Part shown: one piece after another, positions 26,178-34,779 of the stretch
Numbering within the stretch: position 1 is the stretch's first letter
Layout: the number at the start of each line of letters is the position of its first letter
Assembly: GCA_963787045.1 (NCBI GenBank)
Contig: CAWBBR010000017.1
Location: 186,001 to 250,000 of the forward strand
DNA from: DATJGR01 sp963787045
GTDB lineage: Bacteria > Pseudomonadota > Gammaproteobacteria > Pseudomonadales > Azotimanducaceae
Reading direction: 5' to 3'
Length of the DNA: 64,000 nucleotides
Translations under genes and position numbers: made by a program
Notes under the pieces: generated by a model
Told to the model about the DNA's origin: nothing
Seen by the model: the letters and a program-made list of their open reading frames with translations, nothing else
Databases searched by the model: none

Positions 26178-26798
26178 ATGCGATCGACCGTTCTTTTGCT
26201 CTCGATCGTCTGTGCGCTGACAGATGTCTCTGCATACGCGGCCGATGCCGCAGCGGGCAAGGGAGCGTATTCGGTCTGCTCGACCTGCCACGCGCCGAAC
26301 GGCGCCGGCAATCAGTCGCTGAATGCACCGCGTCTCACCGGCCAGTACGACTGGTATCTCAAGCGCCAGCTGCTGGCATTCAAAGACGGCATTCGCGGCA
26401 CGACCGCTGGAGACATCTACGGCGCACAGATGCGGCCAATGGCGATGACGCTCTCGAACGAAGCGGCCGTCGACAATGTCGTTGCTTATATAGGTACGCT
26501 GACTGCGCCGCCGCCGGCACCGACGGTGCAAGGCGATGCAGCCGTGGGCAAGCAGCTGTATGCGACGTGCGCTGCCTGTCACGGGCCGAAAGCCGAAGGA
26601 AACGTGGCGTTGAATGCGCCCCGCCTCACCGATCAGGACGATTGGTATCTCGTGCGCGAATTGCAGAACTACAAAAAGGGCATTCGCGGCACCAATCCGA
26701 AGGACACGTTCGGTGCGCAGATGAAGCCGATGGCGGCGATGCTCGCGGACGATCAGGCGATCAACAACGTGGTCGTGTACATCCGATCACTCAAGTGA
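26178..26798 (+). CDS. Dihaem cytochrome c4-like protein
   Basis: A 206-residue precursor with a signal peptide (MRSTVLLLSIVCALTDVSAYA) and two homologous c-type domains. The haem sites are CSTCH near residue 35 and CAACH near 131. Axial Met candidates lie in QMRPMAMTL and QMKPMAAML. It should be periplasmic and shuttle electrons to a terminal oxidase. The 3' end lies 17 bases from the alr start, so readthrough is likely. Confidence 0.9.
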   Translation: MRSTVLLLSIVCALTDVSAYAADAAAGKGAYSVCSTCHAPNGAGNQSLNAPRLTGQYDWYLKRQLLAFKDGIRGTTAGDIYGAQMRPMAMTLSNEAAVDNVVAYIGTLTAPPPAPTVQGDAAVGKQLYATCAACHGPKAEGNVALNAPRLTDQDDWYLVRELQNYKKGIRGTNPKDTFGAQMKPMAAMLADDQAINNVVVYIRSLK

Positions 26799-26814
26799 CG
26801 AGGCGGGACTGCGT

Positions 26815-27861
26815 GTGGCGAGTCGTCTGACGGTCGATCTCGGGGCGCTGGCGCGCAATTACCACACGCTGAAGGGTCTTGCGGCACCGTCGGAGTGCGG
26901 CGCGGTCGTGAAGGCCAACGGTTACGGACTCGGTGCGGCGGCGATCGCTTCGCGGCTTGCTGCGGAAGGCTGTACGACATTCTTCGTTGCGACGGTTGCC
27001 GAAGGCATTGCACTGCGCGATGTGATCGATCTGCCGGAACTGTACGTTCTGGAAGGCGTCAGTCACGTCGAGGCGCCGCGTGCCGTGGAATACGACCTGG
27101 TTCCCGTCATCAACACCGACGCGCAGCTCGAGGCATGGCGGCCGTACCGGACACGATCGATCGCGGTGCAGGTCGACACCGGTATGAATCGGCTCGGCTT
27201 CGCGCCGGCCGATGCGCACCCCGAACGCTTCGATCAATTCGAAGTCGCGCTGCTGATGACGCATCTCGCGTGCTCTGAAGAGCCGCAACATCCGCGCAAC
27301 CCGATGCAGATCGAACGTTTTGCCGAGGTGGCGGCGCGATTTCCCGGCGTGGCGACCAGCATTGCGAACTCGGCCGGAATACTGCTCGGCCCGCAGTATC
27401 GCGGCGATGTCTGTCGGCCCGGTATTGCACTCTATGGCGCGAGTCCGTTCGATGACCCGATGACGGCGCTCGCCACGGTGGCCACGCTCGAAGCACGCAT
27501 CCTGCAACTGCGGCGCGTGCCGGCATTCGAACCGGTCGGCTACGGTGCCACCGGCATTGCCGACACTGAGCGGTTGATCGCGACGATCGACGTCGGCTAC
27601 GCCGACGGATTACCGCGCGTGCTGTCGGGACACGGCTACTGCGCGATTCACGGCGCGGGGGTGCCGATCGTCGGGCGGGTATCGATGGATCTGACGACCA
27701 TCGACGTCACCGGGCTGGCGGATGCCGTGAAGGTGGGCGATTGGGTGGAACTCATCGGTGCGCAAGTGCCGATCGAAGACGTCGCCGAACTCGCCGGCAC
27801 GAATACCTACGAGATACTCACCGGCCTCGGCCAGCGCAGCGAGCGGCGGTACATCGGCTGA
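26815..27861 (+). CDS. alr: Alanine racemase
   Basis: A 348-residue PLP enzyme that interconverts L- and D-alanine for peptidoglycan. The PLP Lys33 is in CGAVVKANGYGLG and catalytic Tyr262 in IDVGYADGLPR; SANSAGIL-like (SIANSAGIL) and VSMDLTTIDV are the other family landmarks. A GTG start at 26815 was taken. It follows the dihaem cytochrome by 17 bases. Alanine metabolism recurs nearby with alanine dehydrogenase at 31.4 kb, though in a separate unit. Confidence 0.93.
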   Translation: MASRLTVDLGALARNYHTLKGLAAPSECGAVVKANGYGLGAAAIASRLAAEGCTTFFVATVAEGIALRDVIDLPELYVLEGVSHVEAPRAVEYDLVPVINTDAQLEAWRPYRTRSIAVQVDTGMNRLGFAPADAHPERFDQFEVALLMTHLACSEEPQHPRNPMQIERFAEVAARFPGVATSIANSAGILLGPQYRGDVCRPGIALYGASPFDDPMTALATVATLEARILQLRRVPAFEPVGYGATGIADTERLIATIDVGYADGLPRVLSGHGYCAIHGAGVPIVGRVSMDLTTIDVTGLADAVKVGDWVELIGAQVPIEDVAELAGTNTYEILTGLGQRSERRYIG

Positions 27862-27889
27862 ATCCGCTGCGCCAACCCATCCGATCGGC

Positions 27890-28414
27890 TTACTTGTACG
27901 TTTCCGGCGCGAGCGACGCCGCTTGCTGGAAGTCCTGGGCCGCCGCGTCGGTCTCGCCGAGTGCGAGGTGCGATTTTCCGCGGTTGAAGTACGCCGGCGC
28001 CAGTGCGCCGTGTGACAACGTGATCGCCTGGTTGTAGTCGGCTACCGCTTCGTTGTGGCGGTTGTAGCGGTAATAGACGTTGCCGCGGTTCACGTGCGCG
28101 CGTGCCGAATCCGGATCCAGTGCGATTGCGGCGTTCTGGTCCTCGATCGCTTTGTCGAGTTCGCCGTGGTTCGCGAGGATGATGCCGCGGTTCGAGTACG
28201 TCGCCGCCAGTTGTGGTCGCGACAATTTGCCGCGCTTGATCGCGGCGTTGCACGACGCTTCGTCGGCGATGGTGGGATTGAAGGTGGCGGCCTCGTAACA
28301 GGCCTGCGCGTCGCTGGTGCCGATCACCTGCTCTGCCGCGTGCGCTGGTACAACGCCTATTGCTGCGGAAACAACTGCTGCTGAAACAACGACTGAAAGC
28401 ACAATCGATCGCAT
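27890..28414 (-). CDS. Periplasmic tetratricopeptide repeat protein
   Basis: A 174-residue precursor with a signal peptide (cleavage after AHA, about residue 26) and three TPR units with the usual A-x-x-x-Y/N-R-G and L-D-P spacing (TYSNRGIILANHGELDKAIEDQNAAIALDP, AHVNRGNVYY, AYFNRGKSH). It is probably a scaffold or interaction protein. The partner is unknown. It converges on alr with a 28-base gap. Confidence 0.82.
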   Translation of the reverse strand: MRSIVLSVVVSAAVVSAAIGVVPAHAAEQVIGTSDAQACYEAATFNPTIADEASCNAAIKRGKLSRPQLAATYSNRGIILANHGELDKAIEDQNAAIALDPDSARAHVNRGNVYYRYNRHNEAVADYNQAITLSHGALAPAYFNRGKSHLALGETDAAAQDFQQAASLAPETYK

Positions 28415-28516
28415 GATTCGATTCCCTTAGCCGTGGTTCTCAATCATAACGCTCGGTTTCATCGCGTTGTATCATCGCGAAGCACGGGAGACAGGCACGA
28501 AATACAAGGGGGAGTC

Positions 28517-29326
28517 ATGGCCGGGATCAATCGCAAGGGCGTGCTGGCGGGTCAGGTCGCGGTGGTGACCGGCGCGAGTCGCGGCATCGGTGAGGCGATC
28601 GCGCGACGCTTCGCAATGGAAGGCGCAAAGGTGGTCGTCAGCGCGCGTACCGTCGAAGCCGAAGATCATTATCTGCCCGGCACCATCACCGACACGGTGA
28701 ACAGGATCAACGCGGCGGGCGGCGACGCGATCGCGGTGCGCGCCGATCTCGCGAGCGCGACCGACCGAAACGCGCTGATCGATGCGGCTGAGGCCGCGTA
28801 CGGTTCGGTCGACATTCTGGTGAACAACGCCGCGATCACGTACTTCATCCCCGTCGAAGATTTTCCGGAGAAACGCTTCCGGCTGATGATGGACGTGCAG
28901 GTGTGGGCGCCGTTCGAGTTGTCGCAGCGCGTGCTGCCCGGAATGAAAGAACGCGGCCGCGGATGGATTCTCAACATCTCGTCGCACGCGGCGATTCACC
29001 CGCAAAAGGACTTGGGCGGCCGTGGCGGCACCGTCTATGGCATGTGCAAAGCGGCACTCGAACGATTCACGACGGGCCTCGCGCAAGAGGTCTACGAGAA
29101 CGGCATCGGCGTGAACGTGATCTCGCCGGGTCTCGTTGCAACCCCCGGCGTGATGCATCACAAGCTGATCAACGAGACCAACAAGGAACGGGTCACACCG
29201 ATCGAGCACATGGCCGAAGCCTGTCTGCGGCTGTGTCACGGCGATCCGAAGCAGATCACCGGACGCATCGACTACGCCGACGCGCTGATCAAAGAGTTCG
29301 CGCTGAAGCCGGTCGATCTCGTTTAA
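28517..29326 (+). CDS. Short-chain dehydrogenase/reductase
   Basis: A 269-residue SDR. The NAD(P) motif is TGASRGIGEAIARR, followed by LVNNAAITYF, the Ser in ILNISSHAAIHP, and the Tyr-x-x-x-Lys in GTVYGMCKAALERF. The start ATG follows GGGGGAG. It is followed 29 bases later by an amidase gene with its own AGGAGA-type ribosome site, so the two form an operon. The substrate is unknown. Confidence 0.88.
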   Translation: MAGINRKGVLAGQVAVVTGASRGIGEAIARRFAMEGAKVVVSARTVEAEDHYLPGTITDTVNRINAAGGDAIAVRADLASATDRNALIDAAEAAYGSVDILVNNAAITYFIPVEDFPEKRFRLMMDVQVWAPFELSQRVLPGMKERGRGWILNISSHAAIHPQKDLGGRGGTVYGMCKAALERFTTGLAQEVYENGIGVNVISPGLVATPGVMHHKLINETNKERVTPIEHMAEACLRLCHGDPKQITGRIDYADALIKEFALKPVDLV

Positions 29327-29355
29327 CCGCACACCCACAAGATCAGGAGACGAGG

Positions 29356-30797
29356 ATGCTGTCGTTCGACGACTACGCGCGGCTCGACGGAACCGCGCTC
29401 GCCGAGATGATCCGCCGCCGCGATGTGTCGGCCGGTGAGGTTCGAGAGGTCGCGTTGTCGGCGATCGCCCGCTTCAATCCGAAACTCAACGCGGTGCTCG
29501 AAGTGCTCACCGACGCGAGCGCCGCCGACGTGGCTGCGTTGCGGCCCGATGCGCCGTTTGCGGGCGTGCCGTTTCTGATCAAGGAACTCGCGCTGCATGC
29601 GGGCAATGCGCCCTGTCGCATGGGCAGTCGGCTCGCCGCCGGTGTGTCGTTTCCGACCGACACGGAACTGATGGCACGCTTCCGTCGCGCCGGACTCGTC
29701 ACCGTCGGTACGACGCAAACGCCGGAGTTCGGCTATTGCGGCACGACCGAGCCGGTGGCATTCGGTCCCGCGCACAATCCGTGGCGGCTCGGCCACAGCC
29801 CGGGCGGATCGAGCGGCGGTTCCGGCGCCGCTGTCGGCGCGCGCATCGTGCCGATCGCACACGCGAACGACGGCGGCGGTTCGATCCGGATTCCGGCGTC
29901 GAGCAACGGCCTCGTCGGGTTGAAGCCGACGCGCGATCGCACGCCGAGCGGCCCCGATGCGTCCGATCCGTTGTTTGGTCAGGCGATCGAGTTCGTGGTG
30001 ACGCGCAGCGTGCGCGACGCGGCTGGAATGCTCGATGCGGTCGCCGGTGCCGATGCCGGCGCGCCGTCCATCGCGCCGGTCGAGGCAGGCAGTTTTCTGT
30101 CGCAGATCAGCCGCCCGCCGGGTCGGTTGCGCATTGGCTGCATGGCGAAGTCGCCGTTCGGCGCGCCGTTGCATCGCGGAGTGTGCGGAGTCGATGACAG
30201 CGTACGCGCAAGTTGCTGACCGACCTCGGCCACGACGTGGTCGATGCGTCCCTCGCGTTCGATTTCGAGTCGTTCACCAGGCACGTTCACGTGATCTGGT
30301 GCGTCGGTACGTCCGCCGGCATCGCGGCGGTCGCGTCGGCGACCGGGCGCAAACCGTCGCTCGACACGCTCGAGTCGGCCACCCTCGCCTGCTATGAAGA
30401 TGCGCTGAAGATGACCGCGCTCGATGTCGCGGCCGCCCTCGCCTACTTCAACGAGGTATCGCGGACGATCGGCCGATACTTCCAGGGCATCGACGTGGTG
30501 TTGTCGCCGACCTCCGGACAACCGCCGCCGAAGCACGGAGTGGTGAATCAGAATGCACCCGGCATCGACGGATTGACGTGGACGCGTCAGACCTTCGAGT
30601 TCTTCCCGTTTACGCCGTTGTTCAACGCGACGGGACAACCGGCAATTTCCCTGCCGCTGCACTGGTCGAAAGACGGGCTACCGATGGGCAGTCAGTTCGT
30701 CGGTCGATTCGCTGACGAGTCCACCCTGCTGCGACTCGCCGCGCAGATCGAGCAGGCGGCGCCGTGGTCGGCGCGCATGCCGGCGCTGATCCAGTAG
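29356..30797 (+). CDS. Amidase (amidase-signature family)
   Basis: The Ser-cisSer-Lys triad is visible: Lys76 in FLIKELAL, cis-Ser152 in GHSPGGSSGGSGAAVGA, nucleophile Ser176 in DGGGSIRIPAS. The frame breaks near 30208, where VDDSVR continues as KLLTDLGHDVV in another frame; adding one base restores it. The C-terminal half (GIDVVLSPTSGQPPPKHG, FNATGQPAISLPLHW, GMPMG-like PMGSQFVG) is intact. It hydrolyses amides, and specificity within this broad family is unknown. Confidence 0.87.
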
Positions 30798-30811
30798 ATC
30801 GGCGCCTCTCA

Positions 30812-31288
30812 TCAGCGCACCGGGATCTCGGTCTTCTTGATCACGGTGCGCAGTGCAAAGCTCGAATGCACGCGATCGACGCCGGGCAGTTGCGTGAGAT
30901 TCTGGCTGTGGACGCGCTCGTAGTCGCGCGCGTCCGCGACGATGACGCGCAGCAGATAGTCGGCATCGCCGGACATCAGATAGCACTCCATCACTTCCGG
31001 CACGTCGCGCACTGCGCTCTCGAAACGCTTGAGGTCGTCCTGCTGCTGGCTCGTCAATGTGATCCGAACGAACACGTTGTCGGGATAGCCCGCCGACGAC
31101 TGATCGACCAGGCCGACGTAACCGCGAATCAGCCCGGCGCTCTCGAGCCGGCGAACGCGGCGTAGACAGGCCGACTCGGACAGACTCACGCGCCCTGCCA
31201 ACGCCGCGTTCGTCAGGCGACCGTCCAGCTGGAGTTCATGGAGGATTAGGCGGTCGATTCGGTCAGTTTCGATGGAAGCTTGCGCCAA
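30812..31288 (-). CDS. Lrp/AsnC-family regulator
   Basis: A 158-residue protein: N-terminal helix-turn-helix (LTNAALAGRVSLSESACLRRVRRLESAGLI) and the C-terminal RAM domain (CYLMSGDADYLLRVIVADARDYERV). It is divergent from alanine dehydrogenase across a 117-bp gap containing an inverted repeat. Lrp-type regulators commonly control ald in response to alanine or leucine. Control over the amine block downstream is possible but not shown. Confidence 0.9.
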   Translation of the reverse strand: MAQASIETDRIDRLILHELQLDGRLTNAALAGRVSLSESACLRRVRRLESAGLIRGYVGLVDQSSAGYPDNVFVRITLTSQQQDDLKRFESAVRDVPEVMECYLMSGDADYLLRVIVADARDYERVHSQNLTQLPGVDRVHSSFALRTVIKKTEIPVR

Positions 31289-31313
31289 ATTAAAGTTCCG
31301 ATAGTGGTTTCTT

Positions 31314-31378
31314 GCGTAGATTGGCCGCTTTGACGCGTCTTCGCAAGGAACTGCCTCACCGAACCCACTAATCTACGC
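31314..31378. promoter_or_regulatory. Inverted repeat in the lrp-ald intergenic region
   Basis: GCGTAGATT at 31314-31322 is repeated as its exact reverse complement AATCTACGC at 31370-31378. The 47-base spacing puts the two half-sites on a similar helical face, which would suit an Lrp octamer wrapping DNA. The ald start is at 31406. The role as Lrp sites is inferred. Confidence 0.5.
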
Positions 31379-31405
31379 GGCAGTTTCATTTCAAGGACGG
31401 CTGAC

Positions 31406-32515
31406 ATGCGTATCGGAGTTCCCGCTGAGATCAAAGTGCACGAATACCGGGTCGGTCTGACCCCCGGTTCCGTTGCCGAATTGACCGCCGCCGGGCACGA
31501 AGTATTGGTTCAGACCCGCGCCGGTGCCGGCATCGGTTTCATGGACCGCGACTACGAGCGCGCCGGCGCCAGGATCGCGCCGGACGCGGCGACCGTGTTC
31601 CGAACCGCGGAGCTGATCGTGAAGGTCAAAGAGCCGCAGCCGGTCGAGTATCCGATGTTGCGGTCGGGTCAGATCCTGTTCACCTATCTGCACCTCGCGG
31701 CCGATCGTGCGCAAGCCGATGCGTTGATGGCGTCGGGCGTTAGCGCGATCGCGTATGAAACGGTCACGGCCGCGGGTGGCGGTTTGCCGTTGCTCGCGCC
31801 GATGAGCGAGGTCGCCGGTCGCATGGCGGTGCAGGTCGGTGCGAAGTGTCTCGAGAAAGAAGCGGGCGGCATCGGCAAATTGCTCGGCGGCGTTCCGGGT
31901 GTGGCGCCGGCGAAAGTCGTCATCCTCGGCGGCGGTACTGCCGGAGCGAACGCGGCGCTGATCGCGCTCGGCATGCAGGCCGACGTGACCATTCTGGACA
32001 AATCGGTGAACCGCCTGCGTTGGCTCGCGGATCGCTTCGGTTCGGGTCTGCGCGTGGTGATGGCGAATCCGCAGACGATCCACGAGTACGTCGTCGAAGC
32101 CGATCTCGTGATCGGCGCCGTGCTGGTGCCCGGCGCTGCGGCGCCGAAACTCGTCAGCCGCGAGATGGTGCGGGAAATGCGCGATGGATCCGTGGTGGTA
32201 GACGTCGCGATCGACCAGGGCGGCTGTTTCGAGACGAGCCGGCCGACGACTCACTCGGCGCCGACCTACATCGAAGAAGGCGTGGTGCATTACTGCGTCA
32301 CGAACATGCCGGGTGCCGTGGCGCATACGTCAGCTCTGGCGCTCAACAACGCGACCCTCCCCTTCGTCAAAGCGTTGGCAGACAAAGGTCTCGCGGCGTT
32401 GAATGCCGATCCACACCTGGCGGCGGGGTTGAACGTCCATCGCGGTGCAATCACCCATCCCGCTGTCGCAGAAGCGCTCGGCTATCCGCTCAAGCGGCTC
32501 TCGGTCGCCGCCTAG
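31406..32515 (+). CDS. ald: Alanine dehydrogenase
   Basis: A 369-residue NAD enzyme that deaminates L-alanine to pyruvate and ammonia. The N-terminal signature is RIGVPAEIKVHEYRVGLTP. Pyruvate-contacting Lys75 (VKVKEP) and His96 (YLHLA) are present, and the nucleotide fold is VVILGGGTAGANAA. It is followed by a strong terminator. Downstream are two class III transaminases whose usual amino acceptor is pyruvate, so Ald would recycle the alanine they form. Confidence 0.94.
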   Translation: MRIGVPAEIKVHEYRVGLTPGSVAELTAAGHEVLVQTRAGAGIGFMDRDYERAGARIAPDAATVFRTAELIVKVKEPQPVEYPMLRSGQILFTYLHLAADRAQADALMASGVSAIAYETVTAAGGGLPLLAPMSEVAGRMAVQVGAKCLEKEAGGIGKLLGGVPGVAPAKVVILGGGTAGANAALIALGMQADVTILDKSVNRLRWLADRFGSGLRVVMANPQTIHEYVVEADLVIGAVLVPGAAAPKLVSREMVREMRDGSVVVDVAIDQGGCFETSRPTTHSAPTYIEEGVVHYCVTNMPGAVAHTSALALNNATLPFVKALADKGLAALNADPHLAAGLNVHRGAITHPAVAEALGYPLKRLSVAA

Positions 32516-32535
32516 TCGAACAATTCGACGGAAAG

Positions 32536-32562
32536 ACGCCCCAACCGGGGCGTTTTTCTTTT
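32536..32562 (+). terminator. Rho-independent terminator of ald
   Basis: A seven-base stem ACGCCCC/GGGGCGT with an AACC loop is followed directly by TTTTCTTTT, 21 bases past the ald stop codon. Confidence 0.88.
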
Positions 32563-32726
32563 CTGGCGCATCAACTTCCGGTCTACGCGACACTCTGCCG
32601 CAAGAACACCTCAGCTCGTCGCACCTCTACTATCTCGTTATCTCCTCGTAGGAATAGTCTCGAATCGACCTCGGCGGACCAACGCCGGGCGTCGAATTCG
32701 CGGCCGTTGCACGGGGGAAGCGAAAG

Positions 32727-33329
32727 ATGGTCCGGAGATCGTTGCTGCTGGCGGTGCTCCTCGCCGTTCCGTGCAGTTCGTTTGCGTCGCCGAATACCTG
32801 TGGCCTGGTGCAGACGTCGGTCGATCGCCAACGCGCTTATGCAAGCGTGGTCGCGGCGGTCGACGCCATGCGCCGTGAACACCTCGACCGCTCGGTTCGA
32901 TCCGATCGGGAGTTCGTCGGCGCCGTCGTCGAAAACGGCGCGGGCGGGTACTGGGCGTCTGTGGGCAGCGGGTGCTCGGGTCAGGATACCGTGACGTTCG
33001 CGGTGAAGATTCCAGCGCACGCGCAGCTCGCCGCGTTCTGGCATACGCACGGCGCAGCTGCCGCATCGCGTGACTTGTTCTCGCCTGACGATGTCGATCT
33101 GGTCCGCAACACCGGGCGCGACTTTTATCTGATCACGCCGCGCGGCGAAATCAGGGTGCTACGCCCGAGCGATGTCGGGCGAATCGGCGCGATTGGCGTC
33201 GGCCGAGTGCCGGCCAGCCGCGCCACGATCGGTCATGCGGTGAAGCCGAACGTCGCCGTCGATGTCCGCATGACGGAGCGGATCGATGTGCTGCCGAGCG
33301 AGTCGAGGGGTGACGCGCCGATCGGCTGA
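32727..33329 (+). CDS. Exported DUF4329 (JAB-like) protein
   Basis: A 200-residue precursor with a signal peptide (cleavage after FAS, residue 21). The DUF4329 core has FWHTHGAAAASRDLFSPDDVDLV, an H-x-H...S-x-x-D pattern like the zinc site of JAB/MPN proteases, then FYLITPRGEIRVLRP. Ala/Gly extensions are absent. It would be a periplasmic metallopeptidase-like protein. DUF4329 is often found in polymorphic toxins, but nothing toxin-like is adjacent. Its function is unknown. Confidence 0.75.
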   Translation: MVRRSLLLAVLLAVPCSSFASPNTCGLVQTSVDRQRAYASVVAAVDAMRREHLDRSVRSDREFVGAVVENGAGGYWASVGSGCSGQDTVTFAVKIPAHAQLAAFWHTHGAAAASRDLFSPDDVDLVRNTGRDFYLITPRGEIRVLRPSDVGRIGAIGVGRVPASRATIGHAVKPNVAVDVRMTERIDVLPSESRGDAPIG

Positions 33330-33409
33330 TGCCACGTGCCATCGAGTGGTTTGCTTAGGCAGCCGAATGCTCTTAGCCTAGCCCCTCCGTTGCAGGCAGG
33401 CCGGGCACC

Positions 33410-34763
33410 ATGGCGGCGAAAGAGCAGGAAGTCGTTCGGAATCTCGCGCAGCTGGACCGGGAGGCGCTCGAGGCCTACTGGATGCCGTTCACTGCTAACC
33501 GTCAGTTCAAGGACAACCCGCGTCTGATCTCTGGCGCGGACGGTTGCTACTACATCACCACGGACGGACGACGCGTGCTGGATGGACTGTCGGGCCTTTG
33601 GTGTTGTGGCGCCGGCCACAACCGTCCGGAGATCGCCGACGCCGTCGCGCGGCAGCTGCGCACCCTGGATTACTCGCCGGCGTTTCAGTTCGGGCATCCG
33701 CTCGCGTTCGAGCTCGCGAACAAGATCAAGTCATTGACGCCCGCCGGTCTCGACTACGTCTTCTATACCAACTCCGGATCGGAGGCGGCGGACACCTCAT
33801 TGAAGATCGCGCGCGCGTACTGGCGCCAGAAAGGCCAGCCGGCGAAAACGCGGTTGATCGGCCGGGCGAAGGGCTACCACGGCGTGAACTTCGGCGGCAT
33901 CTCGGTGGGCGGTATCGGCCCGAATCGAAAACTGTTCGGCGATGGCGTCGCGGCCGATCACCTGCGGCACACGCTGCTGCCGGAGAACGTCTTCACCCGC
34001 GGCATGCCGGAGAAAGGCGCGGAGCTCGCCGATGAATTGGAGGAGTTGGTCGCGCTGCACGATGCGTCCAACATCGCCGCCGTCATCGTGGAGCCGTTCG
34101 CGGGATCGGCCGGCGTACTGCCGCCGCCGAAGGGCTATCTGCAGCGCCTGCGCGCGATCTGCGACAAACACCAGATACTGCTTGATATTCGACGAGGTGA
34201 TCACCGGCTTCGGCAGAGCGGGCGCGCGTAGCGGTGCGGAGGCGTTCGGCGTAACGCCCGACATCATGAACTTCGCTAAACAACTGACCAATGGCGCGGT
34301 GCCGATGGGCGCAGTGGTGGTCAAGCAGGAGATTTATCAGACGTTCATGGCTACCGGCGGTCCGGAGTACATGCTGGAATTCCCCCACGGCTACACGTAC
34401 TCGGGCCATCCGGTCGCCTGCGCGGCCGGTATCGCGGCGCTCGATCTCCTGCTGCAGGACAAGCTCATCGATCGCGTGCGGATGCTCGCGCCGTATTTCG
34501 AAAACGGCATACATGCCCTGAAGGGTAGAAAGCACGTCGTCGATATCCGCAACTACGGCCTCGCCGGTGCGTTGACGCTGGCGCCGCTTCCCGGTGAACC
34601 GGCGCGACGACCGTTCGAAGTCGCGATGCGTTGCTGGGAACGCGGCCTCTATGTCCGCTACGGCGCCGACACGCTGCAGTTCGGTCCGCCGTTCGTCATC
34701 GAGAAGAGCGATCTCGATCGCATGTTCAACATCGTCGCGGATTCACTCGACGCGCAAGCCTGA
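33410..34763 (+). CDS. Class III omega-amino acid:pyruvate aminotransferase (BauA-like)
   Basis: About 450 residues. LEAYWMPFTANRQFKDNPRLISGADGCYY is the hallmark start of omega-amino acid:pyruvate transaminases. SGSEAADTSLKIARAYWR and IFDEVITGFGR follow, with the PLP Lys in NFAKQLTNGAVPMGAV. One extra base in the TT pair at 34182-34183 breaks the frame between KHQILL and IFDEV. Reaction: beta-alanine or another terminal amine plus pyruvate gives aldehyde plus alanine. It lies 17 bases upstream of a second transaminase and downstream of ald. Confidence 0.88.
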
Positions 34764-34779
34764 TCGTCCGGGAGGACAC

